Source: Rubrobacteraceae bacterium
GTDB lineage: Bacteria > Actinomycetota > Rubrobacteria > Rubrobacterales > Rubrobacteraceae
Direction: 5' to 3'
Assembly (NCBI GenBank): GCA_030447045.1
Contig: JAUJMB010000047.1
Coordinates: 1-10,865 of the forward strand
Length of the DNA: 10,865 nucleotides
A program made the translations under genes and the position numbers. The notes beneath the pieces were generated by a model. The model worked only from the letters and a program-made list of their open reading frames with translations, did not search any database and was not told where the DNA came from. Below, one piece after another: positions 1 to 7,897 of the stretch. The stretch's first letter is position 1. The number at the start of each line of letters is the position of its first letter.

Positions 1-2
1 TC

Positions 3-569
3 GCCTCGTTTATGGGGCTGCTCCTCGTGTACGGGCTCAACCAGTGGCTGCCGACGATCATGCGCGACGCCGGCTACGCCCTTGGCGCCGCCCTCGCCTT
101 CCTGCTGGTGCTGAACCTCGGCGCCGTGGCCGGGCTGCTCCTGGCCGGCCCCGTGGCCGACCGCTACGGCTCGAAGGTGGCCTGCGCCGGCTGGTTCGCC
201 CTGGCGGCGGTCTTCCTGTTCCTCCTCAGCGTGCAGCTGCCGCTCGTGCTGACCTACCTTGCCGTGTTCGCCACGGGGTTCTTCGTCTTCAGCGCGCAGG
301 TCCTGCTCTACGCCTACGTCAGCCGGCATTACCCCACGAGCGGGCGCGGCACCGCCCTGGGCTGGGCCGCCGGCATCGGGCGCGTCGGCGCGATCTGCGG
401 TCCCATCCTGGGCGGCCTGCTCCTCGGCGCCGGGCTCGCCGTCCCCTGGGGCTTCTACGCCTTCGCCCTCGTCGGGCTGCTCGGCGCCGTCTTCGTCTTC
501 GCGGTGCCGCGGTCCCCCGCGGACGAGGCCAGGGGGACGGGGGTATCCGCGGAGGCGGCGACGCGTTAG
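3..569 (+). CDS. Aromatic acid:H+ symporter, MFS (5'-truncated)
   Basis: C-terminal half of a major facilitator transporter. The reading frame is already open at the window edge, so the true start lies upstream and the ATG at 12 is internal. About six hydrophobic helices are visible (TM7-TM12), with a second-half motif-A-like loop (GPVADRYGSK) between TM8 and TM9. The segment YPTSGRGTALGW followed by GIGRVGAICGPILGG is typical of the aromatic acid:H+ symporter family (PcaK/BenK/MhpT type). It lies 56 bp upstream of the CoA-transferase genes on the same strand, so it probably imports protocatechuate or 4-hydroxybenzoate for the downstream operon. The exact substrate cannot be read from this half. 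The last 20 residues are a short hydrophilic cytoplasmic tail. Family confidence is high; substrate is inferred from context. Confidence 0.85.
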   Translation, partial: ASFMGLLLVYGLNQWLPTIMRDAGYALGAALAFLLVLNLGAVAGLLLAGPVADRYGSKVACAGWFALAAVFLFLLSVQLPLVLTYLAVFATGFFVFSAQVLLYAYVSRHYPTSGRGTALGWAAGIGRVGAICGPILGGLLLGAGLAVPWGFYAFALVGLLGAVFVFAVPRSPADEARGTGVSAEAATR

Positions 570-625
570 ATTGGGGCCGGCCTCGAGGGTCGGTTGAGGG
601 AAGCGCCAGGAAAGGGGGCCGCTCG

Positions 626-1486
626 TTGGCCGAAGCAGTGGACCTGCGCGAGGCGGTGGCCGGGCTCGTGCGCGACGGGGACGCCGTCGCGCTGGAGGGC
701 TTCACGCACCTCATCCCGACGGCCGCGGCGCACGAGATCCTCCGCCAGGGAAGGCGGGACCTGACCCTGATCCGGATGACGCCGGACCTGATCTACGACC
801 AGATGATCGGGATGGGCTCCGCCTCCAAGCTGGTCTTCTCCTGGGGCGGCAACCCCGGCGTCGGCTCCCTTCACCGCTTCCGCGACGCCATCGAGAACGA
901 CTGGCCCCAAGCCCTGGAGATAGAGGAGCACTCCCACGCCGGCATGGCCAACCGCTACGTCGCGGGCGCCTCGAACCTCCCGTTCGCCGTCTTGCGCGGC
1001 TACGTCGGCACAGACCTGCCCAGGGTCACGGAGACGATAGCGCCCGTAACCTGCCCCTTCACCGGCGAGGAGCTGATGGCCGTGCCGGCCCTCAACCCCG
1101 ACGTCTCCATCGTCCACGCCCAGCAGGCGGACCGCCGGGGAAACGTGGCGATCTGGGGCATCTCCGGCATCCAGAAGGAGGCGGTCCTCTCGGCCCGGCG
1201 CGCGATCGCCACGGTCGAGGAGGTGGTCGAGGAGCTTACGCCCCATCCTTTCCAGATCGTGCTGCCAGCCGTGGTCTTCGACGCGATAGCGGTCGAGCCC
1301 ATGGGGGCGCACCCCTCCTACGCCGACGGATACTACGACCGGGACAACACCTTCTACGAGGCGTGGGACCCCGTAAGCCGCGACCGGGAGGGGTTCCGAT
1401 CGTGGATGGAGCGGCACGTCCTGGGCACGGAGAACTTCGGCGAGTACCTAAAGAGCGTCCGGGCGGAAGGGATGGTGGCGAAGTGA
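626..1486 (+). CDS. pcaI: 3-oxoadipate CoA-transferase, alpha subunit (GctA-like)
   Basis: Alpha subunit of a family I CoA-transferase, expected to move CoA from succinyl-CoA to 3-oxoadipate. I chose the TTG at 626 because AGGAAAGG (608-615) lies upstream and the N-terminus then begins at the conserved LREAVAGLVRDGDAVALEGF. The frame is open far upstream, but that extension is arginine-rich non-coding translation. The product is 286 residues, longer than classical Pseudomonas PcaI (about 230). It carries GctA-type features: EIEEHSHAGMANRYVAGASN (98-117), then HPSYADGYYDRDNTFYEAW (229-247) and RHVLGTENF near the end. It overlaps pcaJ by four bases (GTGA), so the subunits are translationally coupled. 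The pca context supports 3-oxoadipate as substrate. Other acids, or an IpdA-like hydrolase role, cannot be fully excluded from sequence. Confidence 0.82.
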   Translation: MAEAVDLREAVAGLVRDGDAVALEGFTHLIPTAAAHEILRQGRRDLTLIRMTPDLIYDQMIGMGSASKLVFSWGGNPGVGSLHRFRDAIENDWPQALEIEEHSHAGMANRYVAGASNLPFAVLRGYVGTDLPRVTETIAPVTCPFTGEELMAVPALNPDVSIVHAQQADRRGNVAIWGISGIQKEAVLSARRAIATVEEVVEELTPHPFQIVLPAVVFDAIAVEPMGAHPSYADGYYDRDNTFYEAWDPVSRDREGFRSWMERHVLGTENFGEYLKSVRAEGMVAK

Positions 1487-2277
1487 AGGCGACCGGGGAG
1501 GCGGCCTCCTACACCGCGGACGAGATGATGACCGTCGCCGCCTCCCGCGAGCTCAAGGACGGGACGGTCTGCTTTGTGGGCATAGGTCTTCCCAGCGAGG
1601 CCGCGAACCTGGCCAGGGCGACGCACGCGCCGGGGTGCGTCCTGATCTACGAGTCCGGCACCGTCGGCGCCAAGCCCGACGTCCTGCCGCTCTCCATCGG
1701 AGACGGGGTGCTCGCGGAGCACGCGGACTCGGTGGTCTCGGTGCCGGAGATCTTCAACTACTGGCTCCAGGCCGGACGCGTCGACGTCGGTTTCTTGGGC
1801 GCCGCCCAGGTCGACCGCTTCGGCAACATCAACACCACGGTCGTCGGGGATTACCGCTCGCCCAAGGTGCGACTGCCGGGCGCGGGCGGGGCGCCCGAGA
1901 TCGCCGCCTCCGCCAGGGAGGTCATCATCATGCTCCGCCAAAAGCCCCGCGCCTTCGTCGAGGAGCTCTCCTTCGTCACCTCGGTCGGCCACGGCTCGGG
2001 CGGCGACTTCCGCGAGAGGCTCGGCTACCTCGGCGCAGGCCCCACCGTCCTCATCACCGACCTCGGCGTGCTGCGTCCCGACCCGGAGACAAAAGAGATG
2101 ACCCTGGTGGCGCTCCACCCCGGCGCCACCGTCGAAGAGGCGAGGGAGGCGACGGGCTGGGATTTAAAGGTGGCGGAGAGCCTCGGCGCCACCGACCCCC
2201 CGACGAAGGGGGAGCTGGGGCTCCTCCGCGAGCTCAAGGCGAGGACCGAGGCGGCAAGAGGGGGAACGCCGGCATGA
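1483..2277 (+). CDS. pcaJ: 3-oxoadipate CoA-transferase, beta subunit (GctB-like)
   Basis: Beta subunit of the same CoA-transferase, 264 residues from a GTG that overlaps the pcaI stop codon (GTGA). GGAAGG lies 12 bases upstream. The motif IYESG places a glutamate at residue 57, where GctB-type enzymes carry the glutamate that forms the enzyme-CoA thioester. Its presence argues for a true transferase. Other family features are GIGLPSEAANLARATHAP (34-51), PLSIGDG (69-75), DVGFLGAAQVDRFGNINTT (101-119) and SVGHGSGGDFRERLGY (167-182). Classical PcaJ/SCOT proteins have an SENG-type motif instead, so this pair is closer to the glutaconate CoA-transferase branch. Function is assigned from the neighbouring pcaF and pcaHGBC. 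Expected to form a heteromeric cytoplasmic complex with PcaI. Confidence 0.82.
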   Translation: MKATGEAASYTADEMMTVAASRELKDGTVCFVGIGLPSEAANLARATHAPGCVLIYESGTVGAKPDVLPLSIGDGVLAEHADSVVSVPEIFNYWLQAGRVDVGFLGAAQVDRFGNINTTVVGDYRSPKVRLPGAGGAPEIAASAREVIIMLRQKPRAFVEELSFVTSVGHGSGGDFRERLGYLGAGPTVLITDLGVLRPDPETKEMTLVALHPGATVEEAREATGWDLKVAESLGATDPPTKGELGLLRELKARTEAARGGTPA

Positions 2278-2374
2278 TACCGGGCCCGTCCGGGAAAGAC
2301 CGTACCCAGGGCCCGCCGGGGCGACGCCGGACCGGCGCTGGCGAACCCGCGACCGGAAGGAGCGTGTAGGCCCG
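2278..2374 (+). other. pcaJ-pcaF intercistronic gap with possible hairpin
   Basis: This 97-bp gap is the only sizeable spacing inside an otherwise overlapping or closely spaced operon. CGCCGG (2314-2319) can pair with CCGGCG (2332-2337), and the stem can extend through CCAG (2306-2309) and CTGG (2338-2341) with a four-base bulge. No T-run follows, so it is not an intrinsic terminator. AAGGAG (2357-2362), 12 bases before the pcaF ATG, is the likely ribosome-binding site. In such GC-rich sequence short stems arise often by chance, so a role in RNA processing or partial attenuation is only a possibility. Confidence 0.25.
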
Positions 2375-3646
<1,272 letters not shown>

Positions 3647-3647
3647 G

Positions 3648-4352
3648 TTGAGAGGGCAGAGCACGGGGGAGGCGGCCGGGCACCCGCCGTACCTCTACCC
3701 CGACTACAAGTCCACGCGCCTGCGGGCGCCCAAAGGTCCGCTCGTCATACTGCCAGAGGCATTGGCGGATATACGAGGACCGGCCTACGGGCGGGGGCGG
3801 ATCGGGGACGCGGACGACGACCTGACGCGCGGGCACGACGGCGAGCCGCTGGGAGAGAGGATCATCGTGACCGGCCGCGTCCTCGACGGCGACGGGCGCC
3901 CGGTCCGGAACGGCCTCGTCGAGGTCTGGCAGGCCAACGCCGCCGGGCGCTACACCCACCAGAACGACGCGCACCCGGCCCCGCTGGACCCGAACTTCTC
4001 CGGCGCGGGGCGGTGCCTCACCGACGGCGAGGGCCGCTACCGCTTCGTCACGGTAAAGCCCGGGGCTTACCCGTGGAAGAACCACGACAACGCCTGGCGG
4101 CCGGCGCACATACACTTCTCGCTGTTCGGCCCGTCCTTCAGGAGCAGGCTCATCACCCAGATGTACTTCCCCGGCGACCCGCTCTTCGAGCACGACCCCA
4201 TCTTCCAGTCGGTGCGAGACCCGAAGGCCCGGCGGCGCGTGATCTCGTCCTTCGACCTCGAAACCACCGAACCCGAGTGGGCCCTCGGCTACCGCTTCGA
4301 CATCGTCCTCGAAGGCCGCGAAGCGACCCCGTTCGAGAGGCCGCACGCGTGA
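3648..4352 (+). CDS. pcaH: Protocatechuate 3,4-dioxygenase, beta subunit
   Basis: Catalytic subunit of the non-heme Fe(III) intradiol dioxygenase that opens protocatechuate to 3-carboxy-cis,cis-muconate. I chose the TTG at 3648 because GGAGAGG (3634-3640) sits seven bases upstream and the product is then 234 residues, close to the usual 238. The four iron ligands are recognisable: Tyr102 (GRYTH), Tyr141 (GAYPW), His154 and His156 (AHIHF). Their spacing (39, 13, 2) equals that of the Pseudomonas enzyme (Tyr108, Tyr147, His160, His162). Arg151, three residues before the first histidine, matches the active-site arginine. The N-terminal PPYLYPDYKSTRLRAP and the LVEVWQANAAGRY stretch are also characteristic of PcaH. 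It overlaps pcaG by four bases (GTGA), as expected for a subunit pair. Confidence 0.96.
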   Translation: MRGQSTGEAAGHPPYLYPDYKSTRLRAPKGPLVILPEALADIRGPAYGRGRIGDADDDLTRGHDGEPLGERIIVTGRVLDGDGRPVRNGLVEVWQANAAGRYTHQNDAHPAPLDPNFSGAGRCLTDGEGRYRFVTVKPGAYPWKNHDNAWRPAHIHFSLFGPSFRSRLITQMYFPGDPLFEHDPIFQSVRDPKARRRVISSFDLETTEPEWALGYRFDIVLEGREATPFERPHA

Positions 4353-4915
4353 GCGGGGGGCCGGGGCTGGAGCCCACGCCCTCCCAGACCATAGGCCCCT
4401 TCTTCCACGACGCCCTGCTCGAGAGGGACCTCACCGAACTGGTCTCGCCGGGCCACCCGCGGGCTGTAAGGATCTCCGGCGTCGTCTACGATGGCGCCGG
4501 CGAGCCCGTGACCGACGCGATGGTCGAGATCTCGCACGCCGGGCCCATCTCCTTCGATGAGAACCCCAACACGTTCGACGGGGGCTTCTCCGGCTGGGGC
4601 CGCTCCGGGACCGTGGATGGCGGCCGCTTCTCGTTCGTCACCCTGAAGCCCGCGCCCATCCCCGCCGCGAACGGGACCCCTCAAGCCCCGCACGTGAACG
4701 TCGTGGTCTTCGCCCGCGGCCTGCTCCGGCAGGTGATCACGCGCCTGTACCTCCCCGACGAAGAGGCCAACGCCACCGACCCCGTCCTCTCCTCCATAGA
4801 GGACGCCGGGCTGAGGGAGACCCTCGTTGCCCGTGACGAGGGGGACGGCGCGTATCGCTTCGACGTTCGCCTCCAGGGCGAGGGGCAGACGGCGTTCTTC
4901 GAGTTCGCGGGATGA
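4349..4915 (+). CDS. pcaG: Protocatechuate 3,4-dioxygenase, alpha subunit
   Basis: Non-catalytic partner of PcaH, contributing to the substrate pocket of the alpha-beta protomer. The GTG start at 4349 overlaps the pcaH stop and gives 188 residues (P. putida PcaG is 200). The N-terminal TPSQTIGPFFHDAL (10-23) is the PcaG hallmark, followed by the beta-sandwich segments RISGVVYDGAGEPVTDAMVE and PHVNVVVFARGLLRQ, and LYLPDE. In the position of PcaH AHIHF it has PHVNV, and the iron-ligand tyrosines are absent, as expected of an alpha subunit that binds no iron. It ends in an ATGA overlap with pcaB, so translation of pcaH, pcaG and pcaB is likely coupled. Confidence 0.95.
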   Translation: MSGGPGLEPTPSQTIGPFFHDALLERDLTELVSPGHPRAVRISGVVYDGAGEPVTDAMVEISHAGPISFDENPNTFDGGFSGWGRSGTVDGGRFSFVTLKPAPIPAANGTPQAPHVNVVVFARGLLRQVITRLYLPDEEANATDPVLSSIEDAGLRETLVARDEGDGAYRFDVRLQGEGQTAFFEFAG

Positions 4916-6267
4916 GCGGGGGTATGTTCGGCCCGATCTTCGTTCCCGACGCTTTTCGGGAGGCCGTCTCCGGTAGGGCGTGGCTGCAGGCGATGCTCGA
5001 CGCGGAGGGGGCTCTCGCCGTCGCCGGGGCTCGGGTCGGCCTGATCCCACCAGAAGACGCGGAGGCCATCGCCAGCCGCTGCGACGCCGGCCTCTTCGAT
5101 CCCGGGGAGATCGGGCGCAGGGGACGCCCCGCCGGCAACCCCGTCCCCGCCCTCGCACGGGCGCTGACCGAAGAGGTCGCGAAGACCTCGGAGGCCGCCG
5201 CGCGCCACGTCCACAGGGGCGCCACGAGCCAGGACATCACGGACACCGCCACGATGCTCGTCTCCCGCCGGGCCCTGGACCTCATCCTCGTCGAGGTGGA
5301 CGGCATCGCCGGGGCGTGCGCCCGGCTGGCGCGCGAGCACCGCGACACGCTCATGGCGGGCCGAACGCTCTTGCAGCAGGCCCTGCCCACCACCTTCGGG
5401 CTCAGGGCCGCCGGTTGGCTGGTCCCCGTCCTGGAGGCGCGGCGGAGGCTACGGGAGTTGCGGGCCTCCGGTCTCGCCGTCCAACTCGGCGGGGCCGCGG
5501 GGACGCTCGCCTCGCTCGGAGAGTCCGGACTCCCGGTTTTGGAGGAGTTCGCGCTGGAGCTGGGCCTCCCCGAGCCGCCCCTGCCCTGGCACACGGACCG
5601 GACGAGGATCTCGAACATCGGGGAGGCGCTCTCGCTGCTCGCGGGCGTCCTCGGCAAGATCTCCAAAGACATCATCCTCATGGCCCAGACGGAGGTCGGC
5701 GAGGTCGCCGAACCGGCCGGCGAGGGCCGCGGCGGCTCCTCGACCCTCCCCCACAAACGCAACCCCATCCTCTCCGTCACCGCCGCCGCCAACGCCCGCC
5801 GCGTGCAGGACCTCGCGCGCACCCTCGGGGCCGCGATGGTCCAGGAGCACGAGCGCGCCGCCGGAGCCTGGCACTCGGAGTGGGAGGCGCTCTCCGACGC
5901 CCTCGCCCTCGCCGGCGGGGCCGCCGCCAACGTGCGCGAGGCGACGGAGGGCCTCGAGGTTCATCCTGAGAGGATGCGGGAGAACCTCGACCGAACGGGG
6001 GGCATGCTCCTCGCCGAGAACGTCACAACGCTCGCCGCCGGGAGGCTCGGGCGCCTCGAGGCCCACGACCTCGTCGAGGCCGCCTGCCGCCGGGCGATAG
6101 AAGAGGGGAAGCACCTGCGCGAGGAGTTGCTGGGAGACGGACGGATCCGCGAAGCGCTCTCCGAGGAGGAGATAGACGCCGCGCTGGATCCGGCGGGCTA
6201 CCTGGGGTCGGCCGGATCGTTCGTGGACCGGGCCCTGGCGCTCTACCGCGGGGAGGAACCCCTTTGA
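4912..6267 (+). CDS. pcaB: 3-carboxy-cis,cis-muconate cycloisomerase
   Basis: Converts 3-carboxy-cis,cis-muconate, the PcaHG product, to 4-carboxymuconolactone. It belongs to the fumarase/aspartase superfamily and is expected to be a cytoplasmic homotetramer whose active sites form from three subunits. The three conserved regions are visible: HRGATSQDITDTA (101-113), GRTLLQQALPTTFG (150-163) and the signature loop GSSTLPHKRNP (275-285). ERAAGAWHSEWEAL (314-327) is typical of the cycloisomerase branch and separates it from adenylosuccinate lyase. Length is 451 residues, normal for bacterial PcaB. The start is the ATG in the ATGA overlap with pcaG. A second ATG at 4924 would shorten the protein by four residues, and neither has a strong Shine-Dalgarno sequence. 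Translation probably relies on coupling. Confidence 0.93.
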   Translation: MSGGMFGPIFVPDAFREAVSGRAWLQAMLDAEGALAVAGARVGLIPPEDAEAIASRCDAGLFDPGEIGRRGRPAGNPVPALARALTEEVAKTSEAAARHVHRGATSQDITDTATMLVSRRALDLILVEVDGIAGACARLAREHRDTLMAGRTLLQQALPTTFGLRAAGWLVPVLEARRRLRELRASGLAVQLGGAAGTLASLGESGLPVLEEFALELGLPEPPLPWHTDRTRISNIGEALSLLAGVLGKISKDIILMAQTEVGEVAEPAGEGRGGSSTLPHKRNPILSVTAAANARRVQDLARTLGAAMVQEHERAAGAWHSEWEALSDALALAGGAAANVREATEGLEVHPERMRENLDRTGGMLLAENVTTLAAGRLGRLEAHDLVEAACRRAIEEGKHLREELLGDGRIREALSEEEIDAALDPAGYLGSAGSFVDRALALYRGEEPL

Positions 6268-6305
6268 CCGCCGGCGCCCCCGACCTGAACCCACCTGGAG
6301 GCCGA

Positions 6306-6683
6306 ATGACTCAGAACGAGACCCACGATAACGGCATGAAGGTCCGCCGCGAGGTCTTGGGCGACGCGTACGTGGACGCGGCGCTGGAGAAGACTACCCC
6401 CCTCACCGCGGACTTCCAGGACTTCATCACGCGCTACGCGTGGGGCGAGGTCTGGACCCGCCCCGCCCTCGACCGCAAGACCCGCAGCTGCATAACCCTC
6501 ACCGCCCTCATGGCCCGCGGCCACCACGAGGAGCTCGCCACCCACGTCGAGGGCGCCCTCCGCAACGGCCTGACGGAAGACGAGATAAAAGAGGTCCTCC
6601 TGCACGGCGCCATCTACTGCGGCGTCCCCGCCGCCAACGCCGCCTTCGCCGTCGCCCGCAGGGTAATAGAGAACAGGCATTAG
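6306..6683 (+). CDS. pcaC: 4-carboxymuconolactone decarboxylase
   Basis: Decarboxylates 4-carboxymuconolactone to the 3-oxoadipate enol-lactone. The small all-helical protein (AhpD-like/CMD fold) matches PcaC over its length: GMKVRREVLGDAYVDAALEK (10-29), the stretch containing WGEVWTRPALDRKTRS (46-61), and the C-terminal segment from EDEIKEVLLHGAIYCGVPAAN (91-111) with the conserved His100 and Cys105. Two starts compete. ATG 6306 gives 125 residues and the usual ten-residue lead before MKVRR, with GGAGG only four bases upstream. TTG 6264, which overlaps the pcaB stop (TTGA), gives 139 residues and has a well-placed GGGAGGAA. I favour 6306 on family length. PcaC is free-standing and not fused to PcaD as in the PcaL of many actinobacteria. 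Its last codons and stop lie inside a heptad repeat arm. Confidence 0.92.
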   Translation: MTQNETHDNGMKVRREVLGDAYVDAALEKTTPLTADFQDFITRYAWGEVWTRPALDRKTRSCITLTALMARGHHEELATHVEGALRNGLTEDEIKEVLLHGAIYCGVPAANAAFAVARRVIENRH

Positions 6684-6841
6684 GCTTTAGGCCTAAGAGA
6701 GAACGAAGGTCGCCGATCCACCGCGCTCGGGACGAGGCCAACGTTCTGTAGAAACGTTCGGAATCGCAACGTCCAGGTTCTGACGAAAATGGAGGTCGGA
6801 AACCATCGCCTTAAGCCTGATGCCTGTAACCTGATACCTCT
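6672..6841. repeat. Inverted heptad-repeat element after pcaC
   Basis: Two arrays of a degenerate 7-bp motif face each other around a 115-bp core. The left array has three units (CAGGCAT, TAGGCTT, TAGGCCT; 6674-6694) and includes the pcaC stop codon. The right array has five units of the complementary type (CGCCTTA, AGCCTGA, TGCCTGT, AACCTGA, TACCTCT; 6807-6841). Arm 6672-6692 pairs with 6808-6828 at 18 of 21 positions, one of the mismatches being a possible G-U pair. The core holds a smaller stem, AACGTT at 6740-6745 and 6753-6758. It could act as a transcript-end structure for the pca operon or be a miniature mobile or repeat element. No transposase or target duplication was seen. The right array ends 15 bp before the degraded methyltransferase gene, which lacks an obvious ribosome-binding site. 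Confidence 0.7.
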
Positions 6842-6856
6842 CCAAAGCAGTCACCC

Positions 6857-7399
6857 TTGCCCCGCACGACACCGCCGTTCCGCGCCGACCACGTCGGGAG
6901 CCTGCTGCGTCCGCCGGAGCTCTTGAGGGCCCGCGAGGACTTTGCCGCGGGCCGCGCCACCGCGGACAACTTCTTGCGGGCCGTGGAGGACGGGGCGATC
7001 CGCGAGGTCGTCCGGATGCAGGAGGAGGTGGGCCTGCGGTCCGCGACGGACGGGGAGTTCCGCCGCGCCTCCTGGCACATGGACTTTATCTACGCTCTCG
7101 GCGGCGTCTTCCTGGAGTATGACGACGCCCGCTCCGGCACCTTCGAACCCTTACGCTTCGTGCCCGAGAGCAAGATGGTGGTTCTTGGCCTCGTCACCAC
7201 CAAGCGCGGCGACCTGGAATTCAAGGACGACCTTATACGCCGCATCGAGGAGGCGGGCCGCCACGTCCCCATCGAGAGGCTATGCCTCTCCCCCCAGTGC
7301 GGCTTCTCCTCCACCGTCGAGGGCAACGCCCTCACCCGCGAGCAGCAGGCCGCCAAGCTCCGCCTCGTCGTCGAGACGGCCGAGGAGGTGTGGGGTTAG
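6857..7399 (+). pseudogene. MetE-like methyltransferase with internal deletion
   Basis: Resembles the cobalamin-independent methionine synthase-like proteins of about 370-380 residues (Bacillus YxjG/YxjH type), but is only 180 residues. Residues 1-83 match the family N-terminus (PPFRADHVGSLLRP, TDGEFRRASWHMDF). From residue 84 the sequence jumps to the family C-terminus (FLEYDDARSGTFEPL, VVLGLVTTK, LCLSPQCGFSS, ending LRLVVETAEEVWG). About 190 residues of the TIM barrel are missing with the frame intact. In MetE-type enzymes zinc is held by a His-x-Cys pair, a Glu and a distal Cys. Here Glu87 and Cys148 remain, while the His-x-Cys segment lies in the lost part, so catalysis is unlikely. The probable start is TTG 6857, without a recognisable Shine-Dalgarno sequence. 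I call it a pseudogene. An expressed remnant of unknown role, or an assembly deletion, is possible. Confidence 0.75.
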
Positions 7400-7413
7400 G
7401 CCGGCCCCTCCGA

Positions 7414-7442
7414 TTGACGGTCCGGGTCCCCAGGGTTAGCCT
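7414..7442 (+). promoter_or_regulatory. Possible promoter for merR-family gene
   Basis: TTGACG (7414-7419) and TAGCCT (7437-7442) are separated by 17 bases, an arrangement that fits the housekeeping promoter of high-GC actinobacteria (-10 of the form TAnnnT). Initiation would fall near 7449, about 25 bases before the TTG start at 7475. The spacer has normal length, not the 19-20 bases of promoters activated by MerR-type unwinding. I saw no clear dyad for the regulator. Confidence 0.4.
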
Positions 7443-7474
7443 GTCGGCTTCGTAGACGCGGAAAGGCTGGCCGT

Positions 7475-7897
7475 TTGCAGGAACCCAGAGAGCTCTCCCA
7501 GATAGGCGGCGTCGCGGAGCGCCTCGGCGTGAGCACGCGGACGATCAAGTACTACGAAGAGCTCGGCCTCGTCTCCCCGGAGAACCGCTCCCCCGGCGGC
7601 TTCCGCCTCTACAACGCCTCCGACGTCGAGCGCCTGCAGCGCATCCTGCGCCTCAAGGGCATGGGCTTCTCCCTGGCCGCCATCCGCGAGTTCCTCGCCG
7701 TCCGCGACGCGGCCAAGGAGGCCACCCGCGAGAGGGTCCTCGCCGAGACGACCGAGCACCTGCGCTCCCGCGAGCGCGAGGTGGCCGAACGCATCGCCAA
7801 GGCCCGCGAAGACCTCGAGAGCGCCGAAGCCCTGCGCGAGGAGTTGAGACGCGACATCTCCCTCTGCGAAGCCCGGATGCGCGAGCTCAAAGGGTAG
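7475..7897 (+). CDS. MerR-family transcriptional regulator
   Basis: DNA-binding regulator of 140 residues. The N-terminal winged helix-turn-helix is clear: IGGVAERLGVSTRTIKYYEE (10-29) is the recognition unit and GGFRLYNASDVERL (41-54) the wing. KGMGFSLAAIREFL (61-74) is the second conserved helix pair. Residues about 80-137 form a long charged helix likely to give an antiparallel dimeric coiled coil. There is a single cysteine (Cys131) and no metal-binding CxC-type motif. No C-terminal effector domain is present, so the ligand is unknown. The TTG start has GGAAAGG (7460-7466) eight bases upstream. The next gene downstream, 242 bp away, encodes an MFS exporter, a plausible regulatory target, though no operator was identified. 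The stop codon is the first triplet of a heptad repeat array. Confidence 0.88.
   Translation: MQEPRELSQIGGVAERLGVSTRTIKYYEELGLVSPENRSPGGFRLYNASDVERLQRILRLKGMGFSLAAIREFLAVRDAAKEATRERVLAETTEHLRSREREVAERIAKAREDLESAEALREELRRDISLCEARMRELKG

Noticed and set aside
12..569. The transporter as a complete small gene starting at ATG 12
   Set aside because: The frame is open to the window edge and the sequence is only the second half of a 12-helix protein, so the gene is cut by the window.
575..588. GGCCGGCC and CCTCGAGG palindromes between the symporter gene and pcaI
   Set aside because: Short GC palindromes are frequent by chance at this composition, and there is no further evidence of an operator.
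44..625. N-terminal extension of the CoA-transferase alpha subunit back to an ATG at 44
   Set aside because: The extension is Arg/Pro/Gly-rich, overlaps the symporter gene in another frame and has no family counterpart. TTG 626 has a good ribosome-binding site at the family start.
626..2277. IpdAB, the steroid ring-cleaving hydrolase, instead of a CoA-transferase
   Set aside because: The beta subunit keeps the glutamate (YESG) used by transferases and the genes sit with pcaF and pcaHGBC. Not fully excluded, but less likely.
4737..5930. 397-codon open frame on the minus strand opposite pcaB
   Set aside because: Its translation is Ser/Arg/Ala-rich with no recognisable motif, and it lies opposite a well-conserved gene. 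Long antisense frames are expected in DNA this GC-rich.
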